A DNA stretch of 64,000 nt from Bdellovibrionales bacterium (GTDB lineage Bacteria > Bdellovibrionota > Bdellovibrionia > Bdellovibrionales > UBA1609), in the NCBI GenBank assembly GCA_023301025.1, contig JALZUR010000020.1, positions 1 through 64,000 of the forward strand, in the 5' to 3' direction. The notes beneath the pieces are model-generated. The model saw nothing but the letters and a program-made list of their open reading frames with translations, was not told the DNA's origin and searched no databases. Made by a program: the position numbers and the translations under genes. This document shows, piece by piece, positions 9,046 to 17,666 of this stretch. The first letter of the stretch is position 1, and every line of letters begins with the position of its first letter.

Positions 9046-10623
9046 CTAAAAGTTTGGTTTAAAAGAAGTGTTCCAGTTGCTGGCATCAATATCAAAGCCA
9101 GTTGAGTCTACAACAGCTGCCACTGTCCACCCTCTTAAGTTTTGGTTAAATCGCTCAGCTTTGTTAAACATTCCACTCATGTCAGTAACTCTAGAAACAT
9201 TCCATGCCCCAATGTCTTGATTAAAATTTGCAGAAAGTCTAAACATTTCATGCATGTCGGTCACTTGACCCACATTCCATGAACCTATGTCTCTGTTAAA
9301 AACTTGATTTTGATAGAACATCCCAGACATATCTGTAACACTTGAAGTGTTCCAACTGCTAATGTCACCATTAAAGGCTATTGCTGAATGAAACATGTCT
9401 TTCATATTTGTAACAGAACTTACATCCCATCTGTTTAAGTCAATATTTAAAAAATCAACACTAAAAAACATTGAACTCATATCTGTAACTTTCGATACAT
9501 TCCACGACCCAATATCTTGTGCAAAGGCATTAGCAGTATTAAACATTGAACTCATGTTAGTAACGTTTGATACGTTCCATGGGCTTATATTTTGATTGAA
9601 TCTATAAGAACGCTCAAACATTGAACTCATGCTAGTAACACTGTTGACTCTCCAACCACTAATATCTTGATTGAAACTTTGTGCATCATAAAACATTCGA
9701 TCCATACTTCTTACACTGCTCACATCCCAACTGCTGATATCTAAATCAAACATCGGTGTGTTTTCAAAAGTAGATCTCATATCAGTTACACTTGTTGTGA
9801 TCCAGTTGCTAAGATCTCCAACACTAAAAGACACGGCACCATCAAAAGTTCTTACCATACTAGTAACTCCAATTGTGCTGCCCCCACTTACAGAAATTAA
9901 ATTAATACAGTTTTTAAATGCACCATCTAGATTTACAAGTCCTACATTTCCTAAGTCTAGAACTGAAATAAGTTTAGTGGCATCATCTCGCACATCTTCA
10001 TAAGACCAAGCCTCTACAACACCAGCAATAACAACTCTGAATGCTCCAACTTTATCACCATAGTCATGGAAGCGATCTACATCATCACTAGAATTTACAG
10101 TTGATGAAGTTCCATCTCCCCAATCCACAGAAAAATTATAATTGAACCCAGTTTTTAAAGGGAGTGTTAAATCATTCTCACCCTCTTCTAATAAAAAATC
10201 CATAACCATTAAATCATTTGCATACTCATAACTTACAAAAGAACTTGAACATTCAGAACGGTCTTTGCCTTCAATCTCTCTTGTAGAGAAAAATGTATGT
10301 GTTCCAAGTGTAAGATTCGAAACTGGTATATCTACATAATCAATTTCTGCAATTGCACGACCAACTTCAAATTGACACTCGCTATCTGAATAGATTTTAA
10401 CTATATTATCAGAACCAACACCACCGACACGAACAACAATTGAATCTACAATATTGGGAGTCATAGCTGGGGCTGCTAATGTCATAAAGTTTGGAGCAGA
10501 GAATCTTCCGTTTCTATCTACAGAATTGATTGTCGAAAACTCAACATCTGAACCAGAAGAACAAGCCACCACAAAAAGACTAAGAAAACTGATAAGAATA
10601 AATATTATTTTTTTACTGTTCAT
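9046..10623 (-). CDS. Surface lipoprotein with BspA-like (DUF285) leucine-rich repeats
   Basis: Track start 10734; better start at ATG 10623 giving MNSKKIIFILISFLSLFVVACSSGSD lipoprotein signal; many VTDMSGMF...FNQDIGSWNVS units. Confidence 0.9.
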   Translation of the reverse strand: MNSKKIIFILISFLSLFVVACSSGSDVEFSTINSVDRNGRFSAPNFMTLAAPAMTPNIVDSIVVRVGGVGSDNIVKIYSDSECQFEVGRAIAEIDYVDIPVSNLTLGTHTFFSTREIEGKDRSECSSSFVSYEYANDLMVMDFLLEEGENDLTLPLKTGFNYNFSVDWGDGTSSTVNSSDDVDRFHDYGDKVGAFRVVIAGVVEAWSYEDVRDDATKLISVLDLGNVGLVNLDGAFKNCINLISVSGGSTIGVTSMVRTFDGAVSFSVGDLSNWITTSVTDMRSTFENTPMFDLDISSWDVSSVRSMDRMFYDAQSFNQDISGWRVNSVTSMSSMFERSYRFNQNISPWNVSNVTNMSSMFNTANAFAQDIGSWNVSKVTDMSSMFFSVDFLNIDLNRWDVSSVTNMKDMFHSAIAFNGDISSWNTSSVTDMSGMFYQNQVFNRDIGSWNVGQVTDMHEMFRLSANFNQDIGAWNVSRVTDMSGMFNKAERFNQNLRGWTVAAVVDSTGFDIDASNWNTSFKPNF

Positions 10624-10978
10624 ACATATCAAATCGACAGTCAAGACTTTGGTCTTGAGATAAAAAGAGCAATAGTGTCTCACTCTGATTCTATTTTCGT
10701 GAATTTGTACAAATTTTTTAGAAAGTGTTGCCAAATCTTAGCGATAGATTGAAGTCTTACTCATTTTGAAACAAAAAGTCTTAATAGTATTTAATCTTTC
10801 TTTTTCTGATAAAAGCTCAATCAAATACCCATTAAACTGTATGTTAGTTGAATAAATGTAAAAAATTTACACGTATAAAGATGAAACAAAAGCTCTGTAG
10901 CCCTTATTTGAAAGGCCTTGTTTTTAGTTATATATAAGGCACTCTTTTTGCTAGTAGATATGTATAACAGGAGCTTAT

Positions 10979-11989
10979 TTGTTTATGAAAACTACCATTT
11001 TAAATAATTTAGATTTTAGCATTTATTCAGCTTTTGTATTTACTTTTGCACTCTCATTTGCACCAACTTATTCATTCGCTGGTGAAAACTGTACACTTCG
11101 CTCTAATGGTCTTTCTCACTTTAGTGAAATAAGTGCAGGCTTAAAAAAAGCTGCATGGTACTCAGATCGTGACAACTCTATGACTTCTATTCCTAGTGAT
11201 GAGGGTGTTGGGGCTGCACAAATTATTTTTGCTGACTCTGGTGGCACATCTCAAGGTGTACAAGTTGCTCCAGGTTGTTTCTTAATCCCTGCTCATCGTG
11301 GAAATGATAAACGTGTAGAAAATATAAATGATGACTCTTCTTTCGCTGCAATAATTCATTACCCTATGGATCCTAAAAACATGATGAAACTAAAATCTTC
11401 TGATAAAATGGTTTCGCCTTGGTTTAACTCTACTGATAGAAAAGCTACTGGCGATTATGTTCTAGTGAAAGTAGACTCTCCACTAAACCCAAATGATTAC
11501 ATTAAACCCATCCAAGCTAGTGATGAAAGACTTGTATCTGCTGATATAAATGGTGAACTTTCTGTTCACCTTTACAGAGGTAAAACAGTTTTTAAAACAG
11601 ATAAAAATGGTGTCCCTGATTTTATTGATGAAAATGCTGTTTATGGTAAAGGTCTTGAGGAGTATGCTAAAATTTATCAATCACCTCAAAGAGTAAATAC
11701 ACCATGCCAAATTGGATTTGGTTTTAATGATGTTTTAGGTCATGACTGCCCTACAGAAAAATCAGTTTCTGGAAGTCCTTATGTTAGTAATATTAATGGA
11801 AAGGATTATTTAATTGGGATGCATATTCAAGGTGCTCCAAAACTCAGAGATAACTTTATTACAGAGCGTGGTGGAAATCTCTTAATTCAATCTAAACACT
11901 TTTGCAAAGACTATAAAAATGTCTGTGGTATGGAGTGTGCTAAACTTAGCGATGTACTTCCAGAAAAAAGTGCTGCTCTAAGCATTTAA
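10979..11989 (+). CDS. Secreted protein, probable trypsin/V8-like serine protease
   Basis: Signal peptide ending SFAG; candidate triad: GCFLIPAHRG (His), GDYVLVKVDSPL (Asp), CPTEKSVSGSPYVSNINGKDYLIGMHIQG (Ser). Confidence 0.6.
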   Translation: MFMKTTILNNLDFSIYSAFVFTFALSFAPTYSFAGENCTLRSNGLSHFSEISAGLKKAAWYSDRDNSMTSIPSDEGVGAAQIIFADSGGTSQGVQVAPGCFLIPAHRGNDKRVENINDDSSFAAIIHYPMDPKNMMKLKSSDKMVSPWFNSTDRKATGDYVLVKVDSPLNPNDYIKPIQASDERLVSADINGELSVHLYRGKTVFKTDKNGVPDFIDENAVYGKGLEEYAKIYQSPQRVNTPCQIGFGFNDVLGHDCPTEKSVSGSPYVSNINGKDYLIGMHIQGAPKLRDNFITERGGNLLIQSKHFCKDYKNVCGMECAKLSDVLPEKSAALSI

Positions 11990-12096
11990 TTTAAGAGTGT
12001 TGCGACATCTTAGCTATTGTTGCACATAGTAGTCTTTTTTCTCAATATTACTACTAAAGTCTTAAAATAAGACTTAACAACTACCGATAAAACTAT

Positions 12097-14025
12097 GTGT
12101 ATAAATCTTTATTTTTAGTGCTGATCACTACTTTACTGACTTCTAAAGGCTTTTCAAATGATGAATGCGTTGATTTAGTTAATAGAATCCATAACAACGC
12201 TATTACTAAATTTGAAAAGTACTGTACAAATCAAAAAGTTTTAGACAAAGAAGCAAACGAGTTTGATTGCAACATTGGTGATACAATTTTTAAAGAATAC
12301 AACACATGTATTGAGTTCATTAACAAAAAAAATCAATGTCTTTCGATAAACTTCAATTGGAATCCAATCGAAAGTTTTACAAACCAAAAGCCTTGGGTTG
12401 GAAAATGTGAGTCAAAATGTGCTGATGGTACCGATTTAAGGTACTTAGGTGGGCGCGAACAAGACTATATATGTATGTGTCCAAAAGGTTTACTTAAAAA
12501 AAATATTCTACCTGGAGAAGCTTTTGAGGATTGTAATTCTGAGAGTAGTGAAAGTATTCATAACTCTGAAGATACAGGTGGTTACGGTGCAAAAGAAACA
12601 ATTGACTCTAATCCAATTAAAGAAAAACTAGAAAAACAACTCGAAGACGAAAGAGAAAAATCTATTCAAACATGCAATGAAAAATTTGAAACGTATCAAA
12701 ACAGATGCAATGATGTGAAAGTTAATATTTTAAGTACAAAAACTCTTCCTAACTCATTTTTTTCAAATGCAGAATCATGCACACAACTTAGAAACGATTC
12801 AAACATAAGCAAAAATGTTGTAAACAACCAACACAGAAACTGCACTAATTTACAAAGAGGACTTGATTCGTTTTGTAAAACAGAAACAGGCTCACTCACT
12901 GAAGGCGATGTAACTGTGCTTTCACTTGAAATTAATCAAAATAAACATACACTAGATGGCTCAGCTGCAGTACTAGCCCAACTTAAAGCTAAATCAACAG
13001 CTGCAAGTATAGATTTAGACAGCGTTAACCAAAAAGCTCAAAACTGTATTGAAGCTTTCACACAAGATGTAGATACATCTTCTCCTGTTGCATCATCTGC
13101 CAAAACATTTGATCCTGATCTTCTTAATGCAGGTCAAAATTTATTTAATAGTGCAGCATCTTTATCTAGCGGAGGAAGTGGGGAGCTTTCGGGTGGGGGC
13201 TCTGGGCGAGTATCAAATTCTAAAGGCTCTAACACAGCCTTTAATTCTGGCGAATTAGGTGGCGGGGGAAGCGGCTCTAACACAAGCTTTAGTTCTAGTG
13301 AATTAGGTAATGGTGGCGGCGGAGGTTCTAACAACACGAGTACCCTTGCTGGACAAGACATAGGCTTTAGCAGTGATGCTTTTGACACTGAAACAGATCA
13401 AAGCAGTCTAAATAAGGGCAGTTCACAAAACAACACTCAAAGAAACTTAAGCTCGCAAGCTTTGAGCAATGCTCAAAGAGGTGCACAGCAGCAAAACTCA
13501 AGACTTTCAGGGCTGTCTGGTGGAGCACTTGGATTAGGCTCATCATTTGGTGCAGGAGTAGGCTCACAAAACACAGGTGGATTAAAAAAGAATGGAAAAC
13601 GCCAAACCACTGGAAGCTATGAAAGTTCAGATCACAGAAATCTAATTAATGGTTATAAGAAAACAAAAAAACATCTCGGACGGACTCTAACCTATCACCC
13701 AGATGATCTTAAAAAACATGGAAGAGAAAAACTTTTGAAAATGGCAAAAGAAGCTGAAAAAAGGACTAAAACAGGAGCTCCACTAGTTTTTGATGGAGTA
13801 AGCTTTATGCCTGATTTTTTAGAAATGCAGAAGTCTAAAAAATGGAAATACTATCACGATCGAATGATGAAGCGCTTCTACAAAGTTGACACTGAAAAAG
13901 TAAAGAAAAATGCCTTTCATCCTTGTGTACTTAAACACGAGTGCTACTCAAATGAAGACTACAACATCTTTAGACTGCACCATTTAAGATATCAAAAGTT
14001 AGTAGATCAGCTCATTACAGATTAA
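12097..14025 (+). CDS. Large secreted protein with Cys-rich N-terminal part and Gly/Ser-rich low-complexity middle
   Basis: GTG start, signal peptide MYKSLFLVLITTLLTSKGFS; GGSGELSGGGSG...ELGGGGSGSNTSFSSSELGNGGGGGS. Confidence 0.8.
   Translation: MYKSLFLVLITTLLTSKGFSNDECVDLVNRIHNNAITKFEKYCTNQKVLDKEANEFDCNIGDTIFKEYNTCIEFINKKNQCLSINFNWNPIESFTNQKPWVGKCESKCADGTDLRYLGGREQDYICMCPKGLLKKNILPGEAFEDCNSESSESIHNSEDTGGYGAKETIDSNPIKEKLEKQLEDEREKSIQTCNEKFETYQNRCNDVKVNILSTKTLPNSFFSNAESCTQLRNDSNISKNVVNNQHRNCTNLQRGLDSFCKTETGSLTEGDVTVLSLEINQNKHTLDGSAAVLAQLKAKSTAASIDLDSVNQKAQNCIEAFTQDVDTSSPVASSAKTFDPDLLNAGQNLFNSAASLSSGGSGELSGGGSGRVSNSKGSNTAFNSGELGGGGSGSNTSFSSSELGNGGGGGSNNTSTLAGQDIGFSSDAFDTETDQSSLNKGSSQNNTQRNLSSQALSNAQRGAQQQNSRLSGLSGGALGLGSSFGAGVGSQNTGGLKKNGKRQTTGSYESSDHRNLINGYKKTKKHLGRTLTYHPDDLKKHGREKLLKMAKEAEKRTKTGAPLVFDGVSFMPDFLEMQKSKKWKYYHDRMMKRFYKVDTEKVKKNAFHPCVLKHECYSNEDYNIFRLHHLRYQKLVDQLITD
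13225..13335 (+). repeat. Two adjacent 48-bp coding repeats plus a partial third
   Basis: ggctctaacacagcctttaattctggcgaattaggtggcggggga at 13225 and ggctctaacacaagctttagttctagtgaattaggtaatggtggc at 13273, then ggttctaac at 13324. Confidence 0.75.
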
Positions 14026-14225
14026 TCTTAAAGTACAAAGTATCTGCTCGTTAAAAGATATTTAAATACTCAAATACAAAACAGATGTCTATAGTTAACC
14101 AAGATTCACTAAAGTGACATTATTTGTCGCTTCAATTGAAAGTATACCCTCTGTTTAAACCTCATATCCAACAGCGTTAAACTCAGCATGGCATCTTTGT
14201 TGCAATTTTTAAGTTGGAGGATGTT

Positions 14226-14471
14226 ATGTACAAATTAATAACAACAATTACAACTTTAATCTTTTTTGTGGCTTTTACAGCTGAGTCAAAAGAATCTGTA
14301 GCTTCTAAAAGAGCTGAAGATAAAAAAGCACAAAAAGAGCTAACTTATGAAATTGAAACCATCGGACAAACTAAGCTTCAGTATAAAGATCTTAAACAAG
14401 AAGATGAACTTGAAGGCGATAGATTTGTTCAGTCTTGGTATGATGACGTTAGTAAGATTCCAAACGAATAG
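14226..14471 (+). CDS. Small secreted protein
   Basis: Start at ATG 14226 with GGAGG at 14217; signal peptide MYKLITTITTLIFFVAFTAESK, charged remainder. Confidence 0.7.
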   Translation: MYKLITTITTLIFFVAFTAESKESVASKRAEDKKAQKELTYEIETIGQTKLQYKDLKQEDELEGDRFVQSWYDDVSKIPNE

Positions 14472-14481
14472 TTAAAAACAT

Positions 14482-14505
14482 TATCCGTATGGCGGATACT
14501 TTTTA
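14482..14505 (+). terminator. Short intrinsic terminator-like hairpin
   Basis: TATCCG-tatgg-CGGATA followed by CTTTTT. Confidence 0.5.
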
Positions 14506-14551
14506 ATTTAAAGTTCACTTAAATTACATTTAAGCTAAGCCGAGCTTTTGC

Positions 14552-14583
14552 AAAAACCTCTTGTATATCAGGAGGTTTTTTTT
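14552..14583 (+). promoter_or_regulatory. Hairpin with T8 tract overlapping the Shine-Dalgarno of the pilin-like gene
   Basis: AAAAACCTC (14552-14560) / GAGGTTTTT (14572-14580), 9 bp perfect; contains GGAGG, followed by ATG at 14584. Confidence 0.6.
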
Positions 14584-14838
14584 ATGAAAAAACAGACAAA
14601 AAAACAAAAGGGACAAAGTCTTACAGAGTACTTAATACTTGTAGCCTTAGTTGCCGTATCAGCTATTGGAGTAGTGGAACTTTTAGGACAAACCACCAGA
14701 ACTCAATTTGCAAACATAACAAATGCTCTTCAAGGAAGTCATGCAAAGCAAATAAAATCAGAAAAAATTAGAGAAACACATCATTCTAAAAAAGATTTAA
14801 GCAATTTTATGAGAAATTCATCTGGCAGAAATAACTGA
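14584..14838 (+). CDS. Flp/Fap-type (class III prepilin-like) pilin
   Basis: MKKQTKKQKGQSLTEYLILVALVAVSAIGVVELLG: G/QSLTEY cleavage and hydrophobic helix typical of Flp pilins; start moved from 14548. Confidence 0.8.
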   Translation: MKKQTKKQKGQSLTEYLILVALVAVSAIGVVELLGQTTRTQFANITNALQGSHAKQIKSEKIRETHHSKKDLSNFMRNSSGRNN

Positions 14839-14870
14839 TGGGATGATCAGTTGATCACTTATATTTTAAA

Positions 14871-15290
14871 ATGACAAAAGAAAACAAATATAAAACACCA
14901 AAAGAGAGCGTGACCAGAAAATCATCTCAATCAGGACAGGCCTTAATTGAAACAACTGTTATACTGTTATTTTTAGTTCCTTTTGTAATTTTACTTTTTT
15001 CAACATCATATTTGATCTACTCATCTGAAATTTCATCTTTTAAACTCTACAGAACTCTCATTTGCACAGAAGAGTTAAAAAAAACAGAGTATCAGTGTAA
15101 AAAAAAGGTATTAAAAGAGCTTCAGTCTTTTTTATTCTTTCACGAAGATTTAAAACTTAAGTTACAAACAAATAATGCACTTAAAAGTATTGTTCTAAAT
15201 TCTAAGTATCAACCTATTAAGTTTTTAAAACCGTTAAGCCTAAAATATAGAAAAGAACTTAAAGTCAAAAGTAGTAGTAACCTACCATGA
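14871..15290 (+). CDS. TadE-like pseudopilin
   Basis: SQSGQALIETTVILLFLVPFVILLFSTSYLI, TadE-like G-x(3)-E motif and hydrophobic segment. Confidence 0.7.
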   Translation: MTKENKYKTPKESVTRKSSQSGQALIETTVILLFLVPFVILLFSTSYLIYSSEISSFKLYRTLICTEELKKTEYQCKKKVLKELQSFLFFHEDLKLKLQTNNALKSIVLNSKYQPIKFLKPLSLKYRKELKVKSSSNLP

Positions 15291-15937
15291 TGTTTTTTCT
15301 ACCTATCACAACACTTTTTATAACAGGATTAATGGCAGCACTTGCTTTTATTGGAGTTAGAAAAACTCTTACAAAAGAGCTAAACCTTTGCATAACAAAA
15401 GTCACATACATTCAAAGAGAGCACAGGGCCACAACTAACAAACTTCTTAGTATGAATAAAACTGCAAAAATTCTAAGAGTTTCAAGAAAAACTGCGAAAG
15501 CTGCATATCTTCTAGCTATTCCTGGCCCCCCGAAAGCTACAGCCTATACAGCTCTTAATGCTGTTAAATACTCACAAAAAGTTTTTAGACTTAGACAAAA
15601 TTATCTTATTCAAAAGTCACACCTTAAAACTGTAAAATTTTACAAATCTATGCTTTTGAATGGCTTTATGCAAAAGTCATATAATTTTCCAAACTTAAAA
15701 ATCAGGAAAACTCATAAAGAATCTGATAGCCCAGGATATGAACTTATTGATGATTACACGAAAAAGAAAAGTCTTGTTTTTTTTAAATACATAAATCTCT
15801 TAGAGTATGTCCCAAAATCTTTAGTACGATTCTTAAAACAAAAAAATTTTTCACACATACAAAAACTAAATTGTGGTTCAACTCTATTAGAAAAGGATAA
15901 AAAGGCATGGAATATAAAGCTAATCATGGGCAAATAG
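15287..15937 (+). CDS. Membrane-anchored protein of the pilin-like cluster
   Basis: N-terminal TM MMFFLPITTLFITGLMAALAFIGV; ATGA-type overlap with preceding ORF. Confidence 0.65.
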   Translation: MMFFLPITTLFITGLMAALAFIGVRKTLTKELNLCITKVTYIQREHRATTNKLLSMNKTAKILRVSRKTAKAAYLLAIPGPPKATAYTALNAVKYSQKVFRLRQNYLIQKSHLKTVKFYKSMLLNGFMQKSYNFPNLKIRKTHKESDSPGYELIDDYTKKKSLVFFKYINLLEYVPKSLVRFLKQKNFSHIQKLNCGSTLLEKDKKAWNIKLIMGK

Positions 15938-16065
15938 CAATTGAAGTCATACTTATTGTATTTGCTTTGGTTTTAATTTTAGTAAATTTTAGTACAGGAA
16001 GCAGCAACTACTTAAAGCTTCATAAAAGTGTAAATCAAGATGAACTTAGAACACTCAGTCTTTAA
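15907..16065 (+). CDS. 52-aa TadE-like pseudopilin (not in ORF track)
   Basis: MEYKANHGQIAIEVILIVFALVLILVNFSTGSSNYLKLHKSVNQDELRTLSL*; overlaps both neighbours, G-x(3)-E followed by a hydrophobic helix. Confidence 0.7.
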   Translation: MEYKANHGQIAIEVILIVFALVLILVNFSTGSSNYLKLHKSVNQDELRTLSL

Positions 16066-16567
16066 TAAGTACTTTAATCCAAAGTATGAAAAACAAGTTT
16101 TATTTTCACTAGGCCTTCTAAGCTCTTTAATGGTTTTAATAGTTTTTTTTCTACTAGATGAAAAACCACTCATTGAAACACAAGTAGAAAGTACAATGAA
16201 TCTGTCCGTGATGATTCCAGAAGGTCATATTCTCTACCCTTTTGAGGTAGAAAATTATGAAGGAGTGGATTCTCTTTTAGACACCTATAGTATGGTTAAA
16301 GTCTACTCATCAATAGATGGAAGCCTTTTAGCCAAAAACATAAAAACCTTAAGGGCTCCGAAAGATCCCTCAAAACTAGCTTTTCTTATACCTTTTGAAG
16401 TAGCAGATTTTTTTGCAAGACAAGGACAAGTTTATAGAATCGTTGTTCAAAAGTATGATCCAAATAAAAAAGCTAAAATTGTAAGAAAAAAACCTTTAAC
16501 ACAATCAAAAAAACAAAAGACATCAGTAACTTTTGGAAGTTTAAAAGATGAAACTAAAGATAATTAA
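16040..16567 (+). CDS. CpaB/RcpC-like pilus assembly protein (tentative)
   Basis: Single N-terminal TM; MIPEGHILYPFEVENYEGVDSLLDTYSMVKVYSS...LLAKNIKTLRAPK...AFLIPFEVADFFARQGQVYRIVVQK resembles RcpC/CpaB layout. Confidence 0.5.
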   Translation: MNLEHSVFNKYFNPKYEKQVLFSLGLLSSLMVLIVFFLLDEKPLIETQVESTMNLSVMIPEGHILYPFEVENYEGVDSLLDTYSMVKVYSSIDGSLLAKNIKTLRAPKDPSKLAFLIPFEVADFFARQGQVYRIVVQKYDPNKKAKIVRKKPLTQSKKQKTSVTFGSLKDETKDN

Positions 16568-16586
16568 TATAAGTTATGATTTTTTA

Positions 16587-17666
16587 ATGAGAACAAAGAT
16601 TAACTTTATGTTTATCTTACTGATAAGCTTTTTTAGCATAAATACCTTAGCAAATGGAAAAGTTATAGCCTTAGGATCACAAACTAAAATAAAAGATTTT
16701 AAAGACTACCTAATAGATCACCCTGCATACATCTCCCTAAGCCAAAAGCTTATCGATCAAAAGATACAGTTTGCAAATGCCCTCATTGAAGACAAATTTA
16801 ACTTAGCTGTAAAAGGACTTGTTTTAAAAGATCTAACCCCCTCAATCTTTATATTCAAAGAAATCACTGATTTTCATAAAAAATCTTACATCTTTTCAAA
16901 TAAAAATCTTAATATCTACAGTGAATCTTTTTATAGGCTAGCTAACATTGATCGCACACATTCAGACTACTGGATGAACAAGGGTATTTACTTTAACCCT
17001 ACATACAAAATATCTGAAGAGATTTTTAATCCTTATATAATAAAAGAACAAAACTTAGAGAAGACACGTTTACACCCCTATTTTTACAGATTCAGCACTA
17101 AGCCAATTACAGCTCGCTGGTCTAGGCTTTTTATTAACGGCTTTGAGGTTAAAAATGAAACTCTCATACACCCTAGTCAGCGCTATACCTTACTCTACTT
17201 TAGAGAGGGAAAAATTCCTTTACAGACCGAACATGAAGGTACAGAGTTTCAGAAAATGCAAAAGCCAAAAATGACTTCTATGAATTTTGGAAACTGTCAA
17301 AAACCTAAGTTTTTTGAAGATACACTTAGAAAAAGTGTCGATGCTGTTTTTTACTCTAAAGACTGTATCATCACTAAGAATGATTTTAATAAAAACCTCT
17401 TACTATCAAGTGAAGCAGAAGACAGTCTAGAAATTTTTGACTCTTCTTCAGACTTTTACAAGAGTAAAATAAAAAATATAAACTCTTTTACATCTAAGAA
17501 TAAACCTCTTAATCTATCAAAGCCTTTAAGTAAAAAAGCTTTTTTTAAAAGAAAAAAAACCTGGTACATTATTACTGGTGGACTAATTTTAACTTCAGCT
17601 GCTCACTTTTTTAAAAATAAATTAAACTCAAAACCGCAGATAAAACCAGTACATCATGAAAAATAA
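16587..17666 (+). CDS. Secreted hypothetical protein with C-terminal TM anchor
   Basis: Start at 16587 gives signal peptide MRTKINFMFILLISFFSINTLANG; C-terminal TM TWYIITGGLILTSAAHFF. Confidence 0.65.
   Translation: MRTKINFMFILLISFFSINTLANGKVIALGSQTKIKDFKDYLIDHPAYISLSQKLIDQKIQFANALIEDKFNLAVKGLVLKDLTPSIFIFKEITDFHKKSYIFSNKNLNIYSESFYRLANIDRTHSDYWMNKGIYFNPTYKISEEIFNPYIIKEQNLEKTRLHPYFYRFSTKPITARWSRLFINGFEVKNETLIHPSQRYTLLYFREGKIPLQTEHEGTEFQKMQKPKMTSMNFGNCQKPKFFEDTLRKSVDAVFYSKDCIITKNDFNKNLLLSSEAEDSLEIFDSSSDFYKSKIKNINSFTSKNKPLNLSKPLSKKAFFKRKKTWYIITGGLILTSAAHFFKNKLNSKPQIKPVHHEK

Noticed and set aside
13134-13388. Minus-strand proline-rich ORF (LLEPPPPPLPNS...)
   Set aside because: Antisense of the Gly/Ser-rich segment of the 642-aa secreted protein.
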